Below are positions 47,116 through 55,452 of a stretch of 64,000 nt of DNA, piece after piece. Within the stretch, counting starts at the first letter, position 1, and each line of letters opens with the position of its first letter. This stretch comes from Glo-17 sp964637835. Its GTDB lineage: Bacteria > Krumholzibacteriota > Krumholzibacteriia > LZORAL124-64-63. The stretch is taken from positions 1 through 64,000 of the forward strand of contig CAZWYF010000017.1 in the NCBI GenBank assembly GCA_964637835.1. The letters run 5' to 3'. The notes under the pieces were generated by a model. The model saw nothing but the letters and a program-made list of their open reading frames with translations, was not told the origin of the DNA and did not search any database. Made by a program: the position numbers and the translations under genes.

Positions 47116-47894
47116 TCGCGCAGCAGGTCGTGGAACAGGGCATCCAGCGGCGCGGGGTCCCGGGTCTGGGGCGGCTGCTGGTTCTCGCCCGAGAGCCGGG
47201 CCAGCTGCTCGTCCAGGAAGTCCGAGATCGCGGCGATCCGCGGGCCGCGGTCCAGCTCCGCGCCGGCCAGCTTGCGGGCCACCAGCTGATCGATGGCCGC
47301 CCGCAGCGTGCCGTCCGGAACCAGCGCCTCGACCAGGGAGGCGAACTCCGTGGGCACCACGCCGCGGCCGGACTCGATCCACAGGCAGGCGAGCACCGGC
47401 CGCAGGACGTAGAAGTACTTCTTCACCCAGACCTCGTCGCCCTGCAGGTACTGGCGATGGTTGCCCCGGGCCATGTGCAGGTAGTGGTAAAGGCAGGAGA
47501 TGGGGGAGTAGTAGGCCGGCATCAGGTCGCGCAGTCGGGCAGCCAGTGCCCCCGTCTCCCGGTACACCGTGGGCGATTGCAGCCACTCCAGGAGCGGGGG
47601 ATTGGACTTGCGGAACAGGCCGAGGGCCTTGGGCAGGTCCCAGCCGGAGATGTCGAGGTCGTCGGCGATGGGCTCCTCGATGACGTCGCGCCGATCGGCG
47701 ATGGTCAGGTACCAGGCGGCCGGGCGCAGGTAGACGAACCGCACGTCCCAGTCGCTGTCCCCTGAGGCGAAGCCCCAGGCCCGGCTGCCGGACTCGCAGG
47801 CGTAGAGGATGCGCACCTGCTGCTGCCGTTCGATGCGGTCGAGCTCGCTGCGGATCCGGTCGATCTGGCGCTCGGTCTCGTGGTCGCCGCTCAT
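47085..47894 (-). CDS. YcgL-type predicted nucleotidyltransferase
   Basis: A 269-residue protein with the polymerase-beta-type nucleotidyltransferase motif GSRAWGFASGDSDWDVRF, where GS and D-x-D hold metal and nucleotide. Downstream sequence (DDLDISGWDLPKALGLFRKSNPPLLEWLQSP, GDEVWVKKYFYVLRPVLA) is characteristic of the YcgL/COG3541 family. The target (protein, RNA or small molecule) is unknown. The ATG at 47894 overlaps the stop of the upstream phosphodiester glycosidase gene (ATGA), so the two are coupled. Confidence 0.9.
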   Translation of the reverse strand: MSGDHETERQIDRIRSELDRIERQQQVRILYACESGSRAWGFASGDSDWDVRFVYLRPAAWYLTIADRRDVIEEPIADDLDISGWDLPKALGLFRKSNPPLLEWLQSPTVYRETGALAARLRDLMPAYYSPISCLYHYLHMARGNHRQYLQGDEVWVKKYFYVLRPVLACLWIESGRGVVPTEFASLVEALVPDGTLRAAIDQLVARKLAGAELDRGPRIAAISDFLDEQLARLSGENQQPPQTRDPAPLDALFHDLLRETYGDRIGPA

Positions 47895-48742
47895 CGGGTC
47901 TCCTCGCGCTCGCCACCGGGCATGCGCGGCCGCACGCCCAGGACGCTGGGAATGGGCCAGGCGTGGATGTTGTCGTCGTTCTCGTTGAAGGATGTCTCGT
48001 AGCTGCCCACGCACTCGAGCGTCCGGCCGCCTGCATCGACGAACAGCTGGGCCTCTGGGCCGCCTTCGAGGTGCTGCAGCGCGACCAGGTCGATCTCCGC
48101 GGCGAGCAGCTCACCGTTCAGCCCGTGCATGGAGAACGGCGAGCGGGAGAAGATCATCAGGATGTTCCCGTCCCGGTCCTTGCCCAGGGCGGCCTCGCTC
48201 CAGCGCTCCGGCTGCTCGGACCAGCGGTTCTCGCCCGGCCGCTTGATCAGTCGCAGGTTCTGCACCGGCGAGGCGTAGTTCTCGCCGACGGCCGCGATGG
48301 AGACGCCCGCGGCGTCGAGATCGAAGATGCGGAACGGGGCGCACGTGTCTGGAGCGTCCGGATGGAAGGCCGCCACCGACTGGTAGGCGTTGACTCCGGC
48401 GGCGTTCACGTGGCCGCGGGATTCCAGGTAGCCGACATGCGTGAGGTGGTCGGTGGCGAACATGCCCGCGTTGATCGCGGCCGTCAGTCCGTGCTCGCGG
48501 GCCCACTGCCGGGCCGTCCGGTTCCGGGAGTCACCGGTCTGGCTACGCATCACCACGTCGAGTTCCCAGCGCGCGGGGTCGATCCGCAGCACCGCGATGC
48601 GGGAGTCGCCGACGTCGCTCGGCACGGTGGCGGTGATCCAGCGCAGCTCGAGGCCGGGCTTGAGGGTCTCCCAGGTGGACGCGGCCACCGGGATGCAGGC
48701 GAGCAGCAATATCAGCACGGTGCGCGGGATGATCATCGTCAT
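47891..48742 (-). CDS. Secreted phosphodiester glycosidase-family (NAGPA/DUF2233) protein
   Basis: A 283-residue exported protein with a short signal peptide (residues 1-20). The domain has the family features AINAGMFATDHLTHVGYL, NILMIFSRSPFSMHGLNGEL and, near the end, LEGGPEAQLFVDAGG. Relatives cleave phosphodiester-linked sugars such as the GlcNAc-phosphodiester on lysosomal enzymes, or act on cell-wall glycans. ATG 48742 is preferred; a TTG two codons earlier is possible. Coupled to the nucleotidyltransferase gene by a four-base overlap. Confidence 0.85.
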   Translation of the reverse strand: MTMIIPRTVLILLLACIPVAASTWETLKPGLELRWITATVPSDVGDSRIAVLRIDPARWELDVVMRSQTGDSRNRTARQWAREHGLTAAINAGMFATDHLTHVGYLESRGHVNAAGVNAYQSVAAFHPDAPDTCAPFRIFDLDAAGVSIAAVGENYASPVQNLRLIKRPGENRWSEQPERWSEAALGKDRDGNILMIFSRSPFSMHGLNGELLAAEIDLVALQHLEGGPEAQLFVDAGGRTLECVGSYETSFNENDDNIHAWPIPSVLGVRPRMPGGEREETR

Positions 48743-48825
48743 GAGCAACCTGCCTCATGGGTCGGTACCGGGCGAGGCTACCACGCGCACCTCGTGGCCG
48801 GTAGCCCCGATCGCGCAGGCTCCGG

Positions 48826-48869
48826 CGTCACGACCCCCTGGCGAGCCTGCGCCGCATCCGCCGGCCGAG
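48826..48869. repeat. 44-bp copy of the RND gene 3' end
   Basis: Matches 52235-52278 with one mismatch, in the same orientation. In the full-length gene this segment encodes the end RRVRRRLARGS. Confidence 0.8.
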
Positions 48870-48932
48870 ACCGCGCGCTGGACCCGTTCAGTCGACAAGC
48901 GTAGCGCGGTGACCGGTGTGGCGAAATTGAAC

Positions 48933-48960
48933 TTGCATTACCTGGCCGGGGGGGTATGCT
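48933..48960 (+). promoter_or_regulatory. Possible promoter of the small-peptide operon
   Basis: TTGCAT (48933-48938) and TATGCT (48955-48960) are 16 bases apart, leaving a leader of about 200 bases before the peptide start codon. TTGAAC just upstream is an alternative -35 with poor spacing. Confidence 0.35.
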
Positions 48961-49170
48961 CGCGTCATCGAGTCTGGGGGTGAGGGCTCGACTCGCTTGC
49001 ACATCTGCGTTGCTGACGGCCGAATCGCGACGCCGGGGGAGTGCGGGCGAGTTCTTCGCCGAACTTCTGGACCTGGACACGCGAGTGCGGAGTACGCCTT
49101 TGCCTGGCAGATTCTCGCCTCCGCACCGCACCCCGGAGTTTGCAATAGTATCAATCGAAAGGAGAGGCCG

Positions 49171-49344
49171 ATGGCATTCAAGCGAGTGTTCGGTGCACTC
49201 ATGGTGGTCTTCATGACGTCACTCTTCGCCACGACGGTGAATCGGGCGGAAGCCTCCGGCGACGACGTCAAGCCCGTGACCTGGCAGTGTGCGAAATGCT
49301 GCATCACGGGTCTGGGATGTCCCGACGACGGCTGTGACTGCTGA
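49171..49344 (+). CDS. 57-residue exported Cys-rich peptide, possible modified-peptide precursor
   Basis: The ATG has AAGGAGAG at ideal distance. Residues 1-20 are a basic then hydrophobic export-like segment (FKRVFGALMVVFMTSLFA). It is followed by TTVNRAEASGDD, which recalls the NVEALA-type motif of Bacteroidetes peptide precursors, and a 20-residue C-terminal core with six Cys (positions 40, 43, 44, 50, 55, 57) in CAKCCITGLGCPDDGCDC. Such a layout of leader, short conserved motif and Cys-rich core fits a secreted, possibly processed peptide. A 13-bp hairpin, a beta-propeller gene and a Cys-cluster protein gene follow on the same strand. Function is not known; the precursor idea is inference. 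Confidence 0.65.
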   Translation: MAFKRVFGALMVVFMTSLFATTVNRAEASGDDVKPVTWQCAKCCITGLGCPDDGCDC

Positions 49345-49356
49345 CATCCCGCTGGC

Positions 49357-49390
49357 CGGCGGTGTTCGGGTCGTCGTCCGAACACCGCCG
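49357..49390 (+). terminator. Perfect 13-bp hairpin between peptide and propeller genes (attenuator-like)
   Basis: CGGCGGTGTTCGG (49357-49369) pairs exactly with CCGAACACCGCCG (49378-49390) around an 8-base loop, 12 bases past the peptide stop. With no T-run it may stabilise the peptide transcript or partly block read-through, so that the peptide is made in excess of the downstream proteins. Confidence 0.55.
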
Positions 49391-49417
49391 AACAGGGTCG
49401 CAACGAAAGGTCGGAGG

Positions 49418-50512
49418 ATGAAATCGTCTTGGATCACCATCGGCACTCTGCTCTTCTGTCTCACGACCGACTCGATCGCGGCTTGTCGAGTCTACGATCT
49501 CGTAGAAGTCGCCGTGATGGATTGCCGGGCCCGGAGCGCGATCGAGATCTTCGACAAGGACGCGCATTCGGCGATGGACAACCTCCTCGGAGCAGTGCCG
49601 TACGGTGACAACGGTCTCGCCGTGTACGATCGTATCTCGCGCACGCTCATGGTCTTCGACTCTCAGACCAACATGGTCTGGCAACGGGGATCGGTCGGGC
49701 AGGGACCGGAAGACCATGCAGGGCCGTGCGAGCCTCTTCTTCTCCAGGACGGATATATCGGTCTGGCCGACTACGGCGGTCAGCCCAAGGTCTTGATCTG
49801 GGACGACTCCGGCGATTTCGTCGACTCCGTCGTATTGACCGGCTATCTGCAGTGTCAGCAGATCGAGTACGCCTCGGGTGGGTACGTGGCGCTCTGTAGT
49901 CAGACCGAACGTGCTGGCGACGGCTATCAGGTCATCATCGATCTCGTCCGGTACGACTCGAACGGGTTCAAACAAGCCGAGCAAGAGATTCGCCGATTCA
50001 AGATGGTTCGCCCGCGCGCCGGCGAGCGGGTGCCGGCAGATATCTGGCGCCCGTTCCCGCGCATGTGTGTCGACTCCAGCGGCTTCGTGTACATCCAGCG
50101 CGATACCCGCAGAGCCAGTTTCGATGTGTACAACGAGGATCTCACTCTTGTGAATGCGATTGGCCGTGATTGGACCGGTGAAGCGCGTAGTCCTGAAGAC
50201 ATCCAGTCCGATCTGGATCGCTGGGAAGGCAAGATCGAACCGTTTACCCTCGAGCCCGCCGGTGTCCATGTCTTCGCGCGGGACGACGGAGAACTGTGGG
50301 TACAGTTGCCCGGGCGAACGCCGGACGAGGTCATGTTCGAGGTGCTCGATCGCACTTCGACCCGCGAAGGACAGGTGCGTATCGCAGGGATGCCGTCCGC
50401 GACGGGCGAGTTCATGATCGTGGGAGATCGCCTGCTCTGGTTCGAGGATCCCGATCTCATCACCGATCGCGCGGAATGCGTCGGAGTATACGCGATGGTA
50501 CCCAGACAGTGA
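49418..50512 (+). CDS. 6-bladed beta-propeller protein
   Basis: A 364-residue exported protein with a signal peptide (residues 1-22, ending IAA). The repeats have the form (A/V)YDR..RTLMVFDSQTNMVWQRG, followed by GQGPEDHAGP, very close to the GxGPGE motif that marks 6-bladed beta-propeller (BF3164-like) proteins of Bacteroidetes. GFVYIQRDTRRASFDVYNEDLTLVNAIG and ELWVQLPGRTPDEVMFEVLDR are later blades. In Bacteroidetes such propellers often neighbour small secreted peptides. Here the gene starts 73 bases after a Cys-rich peptide gene and ends 13 bases before a Cys-cluster gene, so the three probably form one operon. GC is lower than in the flanks. Confidence 0.75.
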   Translation: MKSSWITIGTLLFCLTTDSIAACRVYDLVEVAVMDCRARSAIEIFDKDAHSAMDNLLGAVPYGDNGLAVYDRISRTLMVFDSQTNMVWQRGSVGQGPEDHAGPCEPLLLQDGYIGLADYGGQPKVLIWDDSGDFVDSVVLTGYLQCQQIEYASGGYVALCSQTERAGDGYQVIIDLVRYDSNGFKQAEQEIRRFKMVRPRAGERVPADIWRPFPRMCVDSSGFVYIQRDTRRASFDVYNEDLTLVNAIGRDWTGEARSPEDIQSDLDRWEGKIEPFTLEPAGVHVFARDDGELWVQLPGRTPDEVMFEVLDRTSTREGQVRIAGMPSATGEFMIVGDRLLWFEDPDLITDRAECVGVYAMVPRQ

Positions 50513-50525
50513 CGAGGCAGCCGGG

Positions 50526-51887
50526 TTGAGTGCCGAACGGAAAACCGTCCGCATTCACCTACGAGGGACCACGTTGGATGTGGTCGAGTCCGATGTCGTC
50601 TTTCTGTTCGAGGGCGGTCGGCTTGGATACGACTGCGCCGGATGCCAGGAGAATTGTTGCCGGGGAAACGGCTATTTCGTGCAGGCCGGTCACGAGATGG
50701 AGGTGCAGAGGGAGTATTACGCACATATCGACCTCTTTGCGAACAGGCAGCTCGCGATTTCGACCGTCGGGTCCGGGTGCTACGTGCGGAATCTGAAGCC
50801 TCGATGCTTCTTTTCGCTCGATGACGGTCGCTGCCGCATCCACGTCGAACATGGCCTCGGGTCGAAGCCAGAGACTTGTAGGCTATTCCCCTTCAATGGA
50901 TTGCGCGTCGCAGGACGTTTTCTTCTCGTGTCGCCTCACCCAAGACTGTGCCCGCTCGAGGTCGCGAAGTCGGGCGAGCGTGCCGGAGAATCGGACTACC
51001 AGTATCTGTTCGAGCAAATGGCCCTGCGTGGGATCATGGGAAGCGCGGAGGAAGTCTATTCGCCGGCGGCCAGCATTGATGATACGATCGCGACGGAAAG
51101 GCATGTCGTTTCTCTTGCAGAGCGGTATCTCGAACGTGGTTTCGATGAGTTCGTCGTCTCTCAACTGGAACTGTCCGGGACCGGATGCGACCTCGCCCTG
51201 CGACACGAACTTGCTCGCAGTGCCTATCGGAGATTCCGTGATCGTCTCCGGGACACCCTGGGCGTGTGGCCTCGACTGACCGAGGACGACTGCGCGGAAA
51301 TCGATCGAATCATCATCGCGATGACTCCGATCCTGCGGTCGTACCTGCTATTCCGACCGCTAGCCGAGAAGCAGCCGGCTGCAATCTCGCCACCGCAGAT
51401 CGTGTTCGCGATCGTCGCATTGCGAATCCTCTGCTTGCTGGCGGCAGAGGCCGACGGTTCCGTGATCACCTACCAGACAGTATCGACGATCTTCCACGAC
51501 TTGAGACCGTTCTTGCTCGTCCTGGCGCACTGTGACGAAGCAATGACCTTGCGACGAGACAGGGCGGTCGAACTCGACATCGGTTTATCCGGAGATTCCG
51601 CCGCAGGCTACGCAGCGTTGTTGAAAGAACTCGTGCGTCATCGCGATCGCGTACCCGTCGTGAGTCTCGGCGAGTTGATCGTTGGAACTACCGGTCCGTT
51701 CTCCGGATTGCGCGACGGAGGCTCGCATGCGATATGCGGATCGCTTATCCGATCCATGATACCGGTATCTGACAGCAGAACAACGGCAGAACGCCGAAAT
51801 CTGCGATGTGCGATCCAGCATGCCGTTCTACGCCGCATACCCTCCCGACACCTCGCGCGCGTGGGAGAAGTCCTCGCGAGACGTTGA
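50526..51887 (+). CDS. FliB/YkgJ-like cysteine-cluster protein, possible peptide-modifying enzyme
   Basis: A 453-residue cytoplasmic protein. The N-terminal 145 residues carry a Cys cluster: CAGCQENCC (Cys37, 40, 44, 45), then Cys85, Cys94 (KPRCFF), Cys103 (DGRCRIH), Cys118 (KPETCRLFPF) and Cys142. This CxxCxxxCC plus K-x-x-x-CRxFPF pattern is that of the YkgJ/FliB family; FliB methylates lysines of flagellin, and the cluster is thought to hold metal or Fe-S. The rest is helical and unlike anything I can name. The start appears to be TTG 50526 (GAGG upstream), because the next Met lies beyond the first cluster. No flagellar genes are present; the neighbouring peptide, with Lys34 and Lys42, is a possible substrate. 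Confidence 0.65.
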   Translation: MSAERKTVRIHLRGTTLDVVESDVVFLFEGGRLGYDCAGCQENCCRGNGYFVQAGHEMEVQREYYAHIDLFANRQLAISTVGSGCYVRNLKPRCFFSLDDGRCRIHVEHGLGSKPETCRLFPFNGLRVAGRFLLVSPHPRLCPLEVAKSGERAGESDYQYLFEQMALRGIMGSAEEVYSPAASIDDTIATERHVVSLAERYLERGFDEFVVSQLELSGTGCDLALRHELARSAYRRFRDRLRDTLGVWPRLTEDDCAEIDRIIIAMTPILRSYLLFRPLAEKQPAAISPPQIVFAIVALRILCLLAAEADGSVITYQTVSTIFHDLRPFLLVLAHCDEAMTLRRDRAVELDIGLSGDSAAGYAALLKELVRHRDRVPVVSLGELIVGTTGPFSGLRDGGSHAICGSLIRSMIPVSDSRTTAERRNLRCAIQHAVLRRIPSRHLARVGEVLARR

Positions 51888-52157
51888 CATGAACCGGCAT
51901 TCATGGCGCCACATCGACCACGTGACGGGCGCCATCGTTCTCGGCCGCCCTCGGGGCCGGTCCCTCAGCTCCCGGGACGACAGCTCCGCGTGCACCGTCC
52001 GGTGACACGGCACGCAGAGCGTCACCGTCTGCTGCCGCGCGGCCTCCCGGTCGAAACCGGGACGACCCCGCAGCCGCGCATGCTCGCTGCGTGGGATCAG
52101 GTGGTGCTCGGTGAGGTCCGGCGCGGGCCGGCCGCAGAGGGCGCAGGTCTCGGGCAT
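51828..52157 (-). pseudogene. Truncated second copy of the HNH gene
   Basis: From 52157 leftward the first 64 codons match the HNH gene at 46720-47034 almost exactly (one Ala-to-Pro change in the second zinc pair, CVPCHRTVH). After SSREL at about 51966 the similarity stops and the frame runs through unrelated sequence to a chance stop at 51828. The helical C-terminal half is missing. It is a by-product of the duplication that flanks the peptide island. Confidence 0.75.
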
Positions 52158-52238
52158 GGGCAGAAGGATAGGACCACGCCGCCGGGTGCGCGAGGCCGGG
52201 CGCACGATCACGCGGGGCCGATCCGGTCGCCGTACGTC
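51966..52238. repeat. 273-bp direct repeat, copy 2 (HNH fragment)
   Basis: Copy of 46843-47115 with four mismatches. At its right end it joins directly to the RND 3' end, sharing CGTC (52235-52238) with the 44-bp RND repeat. Confidence 0.9.
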
Positions 52239-55200
52239 ACGACCCCCTGGCGAGCCTGCGCCGCACCCGCCGGCCGAGCCGCTGGGCGTCGTCCCGCGCC
52301 AGGTAGAGGCAGGGCATGATCAGCAGGACCTGTGGCGTGGCCAGGAGCATGCCCATGCCCAGGGCCAGGGCCATGGGCGCGAGGAAGGGGTCGCTGCCGC
52401 CGATGCCGTAGGCCAGCGGCACCAGGCCGCCGGCGGTGGTCAGGGTGGTCATGATGATGGGCCGGAAGCGGTCGGCGGCGCCACGGGCCACGATCTCCGC
52501 CAGGTCGGCCTGCGGCTGCTGGGCGCGCAGGCGCTCGATGTGACTGATCATCACCAGGGAGTCGTTGACCACCACCCCGCTCAGCCCCACCAGGCCCATC
52601 ACCGCCAGGAAGCCGGGGGACAGGCCGTGGGCGGCGAAGGTCGCCACGACGGCGATCACCCCGCAGGGGATGGCCACCAGGACGATCAGCGGCTGGGTCA
52701 CCGAGTCGAACAGCAGGATGAGCAGGAAGTAGATCCCCACCACCGCCGCCCCGAAGGCCACGAACAGGCTCTGGAAGGACTCGCGGGTCTCCTCGGCCTC
52801 GCCGCCCACCACGAAGCGCATGTCGGGCCAGTCGGCGGCGAGGTCGAAGTGGTCGAGCACCTGGCCGGTGACCTGCAGCGGCGTGGCCACGTCCTCGTCC
52901 ACGTCGCCGGTGATCATGGTGGCCCGATCGGTGTCGTGGTGGTAGATGCGCGACGGCCCGCTGCGCGGCGCCAGGGAGGCGACGTCCCCCAGGCGGATCA
53001 GGCGGCCCTGGCGGTTGGGGATCCGCAGGTCGCGCAGGTGCGTCGTGTCGCGGCGGGCGGCCTCGGCGAGCTGGACGCGGAACTCCACGTCCTGGCGGCC
53101 CCAGCGCACGTCGGTCACCTCCTCGCCGTCGTAGGCCAGGCGCACGGTGCGGGCCACCTGCGCGACGGTGAGGCCGAGGCGGGCCAGTTCGGTATGGTCG
53201 AGGACGATCTCCAGCTGGGCGGGGCCGCGGCGGTCGGAGCGGTCGATGTCGTGGACGCCCTCCAGGCTGTTCAGGTAGGCCACCACCGAGTCGGCGAGGG
53301 CGCGGCGCCGGTCGGGGTCGTGCCCGATGACGCGCAGGGTCACCGGCCGGCCCACGGGGGGACCGCCCTCGTCGATCTTGTAGAAGATGTCGGTGAAGCC
53401 CTCGAGCTGCCCGGTCTGCTCGCGCAGCGCCGCCACCACCTCGGCCGCGGTGCGCGTGCGTTGGGAGATGGGCACCAGGTTGACCCGGATCATGGCCCAG
53501 TGGTCGCTGGTGCCGGGCTCGTACTGGCCGTGGCTGCCGATGCGCGTGGCGAAGGACTCGCGCTCGCCGGCGGGCAGGTCGGCGATCAGGGCCTCGATGG
53601 CCCGTACCCGGTCGCTGGTGCGCTCGAGCGAGGTGCCCACGGGCATGTCGGCGTAGATGGTGAAGGTGTCGGCCGCCTCGCCGGGGAAGAGGATGAAGGG
53701 CAGGTGCACCACGGCGTACCAGAGCGTCACCGCCAGGATGCCATGGAAGAGCAGGATCACCAGGTAACGCAGGCGCAGCGTCCCGCGCATGAGGCGGGCG
53801 AAGCCGTGCCGCAGGGGGTCGAACCAGCCCCGGGCGGCGCTGGCGCTGGCGCCCATGCGGCGCAGGCTGCCGGCCAGGTGCGCCGGCAGCGCCACCACCA
53901 GCTCGAGCAACGAGAGCAGCATGGCCAGCGTGATCACCAGGGGGATCACCTCGACGAACTGTCCGGTGAGCCCCGGCATGAAGAACATGGGGGCGAAGGC
54001 CAGCAGGGTGGTCAGGATGGTGGTCAGCACCGGCCGGAAGACCTCGGCCGCGCCGGCGGCGGCGGCGGTCTGCGGGTCGGCGCCGGCGCGGCGGCGGCGC
54101 ACGGTGTTCTCGGCGACGATGATCCCGTCGTCCACGATGATCCCCAGCACCAGGAGCATGGCGGTGAGGCTGATGATGTCCAGGTAGTGGTCGGTGGCCG
54201 GCAGCAGGAAGACCACGCCCAGCAGCACCACCGGGATGCTGAGGGCCACCCAGAACGCGGAGCGGAAGTTGAGGAACACCGCCAGGATCAGCAGGACCAC
54301 GCCCAGGCCGATGGCCCCGTTGGCCAGGACCACGTCGAAGCGGTTGCTGACGTAGTAGCTGGAGTCGTTGGCGAAGCGGATGGAGGCGCCGGCTGGCAGC
54401 TCGGGAGCGAACTCGTCGGCCAGCTGCCGGATCCGCGCCACCGTCTCGATGATGTCGGCGTCCTCGAGCTTGACCACCGCGAAGGTGATGGCGGGCAGGC
54501 CGTCGATGCGCGTGATCACCCGCGGCTCCTCGAAGCCGTCGACCACGTCCGCCACGTCGCCCACGCGGACCACCGGCCCGCGGAAGGTGGTGCGCACCGG
54601 CACCTCGGCCACGGCGGCCGGATCGGGGAACTCCGCCAGGGTGACCAGGGCCTCCTCGCTGCGGTAGGATTCCAGCGCCCCGCCGGTGCTGCGGACGTTG
54701 CGCCCGGCGATGGCGTCGGCCACCTGGGCGAGGGCCACCTCGTAGCGCGCCATGGCCTCCGGTCGCACGGCGATGCGCACCTCGCGGTCGAGCAGCCAGT
54801 GGTCCTCCAGCTCGGCCACGCCCGGCACGTCCTGCAGGCGTCGCTCGAAGCGCTCGGCCGCCGCGTGCAGCACCTCGTAGGGCAGGTCGCCGGCCACGCC
54901 CACCTCGATCACCGGCAGGTCCTCGCCCTCGAGGATCTCCGCCCGGGGTTCCTCGTCCACCTCCGGGGGCAGGTCGGTCACCCGGTCCACGGCGCGCAGG
55001 ATCTCCTGCTCGATCTCGCGGCGGTCCGGCGCGTTGACGTCGATGTGCACGGTGACCACCGAGACGTTCTCCAGGGAGTAGGAGACGATCCGGTCCAGCC
55101 CGCCCACCGCGGAGACCTCCTCCTCGATCTCGTCGGTGACGTTGAGCTCCACGTCCCGCGGCGAGGCCCCCGGGTACGTGGTGGTGATCACCACGCGGCC

Positions 55201-55452
55201 GAGGTCCACCTCGGGGAAGATGTCGCGCTGGATGCGCATCAGGGTGGCCGCCCCCAGCAACAGGAGCATGAGCGTCAGCAGGTTGGCCAGCATGTGGTGG
55301 CGGACGAAGAAGCCGAAGAACGCCTGGGCGCGGGGGTCGACGGCGGGCAGGTCGGCGTGGTCGCCGTCATCCCGGGCGCGCTGACGGCCCTGATCCCGGT
55401 GGTCCGGGTCCTGGTGGCCGGCGTCCCGGCGGTCGGGCCGCGAGCTGCTCAT
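52237..55452 (-). CDS. RND-family efflux transporter (AcrB/CzcA-like inner-membrane pump)
   Basis: A 1071-residue RND transporter, standard length for the family, with two halves each of one membrane helix plus a large periplasmic loop plus further helices. Typical sequence includes RIQRDIFPEVDLGRVVITTTYPGASP in the first porter domain, LVLGIIVDDGIIVAENT in helix 4 (with the proton-relay Asp residues) and GLVGLSGVVVNDSLVMISHI in the second half. It exports drugs, metals or lipids using the proton gradient. The first 40 residues are charged and unusually long. It overlaps the TolC-like gene by four bases. No periplasmic adaptor gene is present in the operon. Its last 44 bases recur at 48826-48869. 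Confidence 0.95.
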   Translation of the reverse strand: MSSSRPDRRDAGHQDPDHRDQGRQRARDDGDHADLPAVDPRAQAFFGFFVRHHMLANLLTLMLLLLGAATLMRIQRDIFPEVDLGRVVITTTYPGASPRDVELNVTDEIEEEVSAVGGLDRIVSYSLENVSVVTVHIDVNAPDRREIEQEILRAVDRVTDLPPEVDEEPRAEILEGEDLPVIEVGVAGDLPYEVLHAAAERFERRLQDVPGVAELEDHWLLDREVRIAVRPEAMARYEVALAQVADAIAGRNVRSTGGALESYRSEEALVTLAEFPDPAAVAEVPVRTTFRGPVVRVGDVADVVDGFEEPRVITRIDGLPAITFAVVKLEDADIIETVARIRQLADEFAPELPAGASIRFANDSSYYVSNRFDVVLANGAIGLGVVLLILAVFLNFRSAFWVALSIPVVLLGVVFLLPATDHYLDIISLTAMLLVLGIIVDDGIIVAENTVRRRRAGADPQTAAAAGAAEVFRPVLTTILTTLLAFAPMFFMPGLTGQFVEVIPLVITLAMLLSLLELVVALPAHLAGSLRRMGASASAARGWFDPLRHGFARLMRGTLRLRYLVILLFHGILAVTLWYAVVHLPFILFPGEAADTFTIYADMPVGTSLERTSDRVRAIEALIADLPAGERESFATRIGSHGQYEPGTSDHWAMIRVNLVPISQRTRTAAEVVAALREQTGQLEGFTDIFYKIDEGGPPVGRPVTLRVIGHDPDRRRALADSVVAYLNSLEGVHDIDRSDRRGPAQLEIVLDHTELARLGLTVAQVARTVRLAYDGEEVTDVRWGRQDVEFRVQLAEAARRDTTHLRDLRIPNRQGRLIRLGDVASLAPRSGPSRIYHHDTDRATMITGDVDEDVATPLQVTGQVLDHFDLAADWPDMRFVVGGEAEETRESFQSLFVAFGAAVVGIYFLLILLFDSVTQPLIVLVAIPCGVIAVVATFAAHGLSPGFLAVMGLVGLSGVVVNDSLVMISHIERLRAQQPQADLAEIVARGAADRFRPIIMTTLTTAGGLVPLAYGIGGSDPFLAPMALALGMGMLLATPQVLLIMPCLYLARDDAQRLGRRVRRRLARGS

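Larger units (their letters stand above)
48743..49170. other. Spacer holding an RND-gene fragment and a promoter
   Basis: About 430 bases. It contains a 44-bp copy of the 3' end of the RND gene (48826-48869) and the promoter at 48933-48960. GC drops after about 48900, which marks the left edge of the island. Confidence 0.5.
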
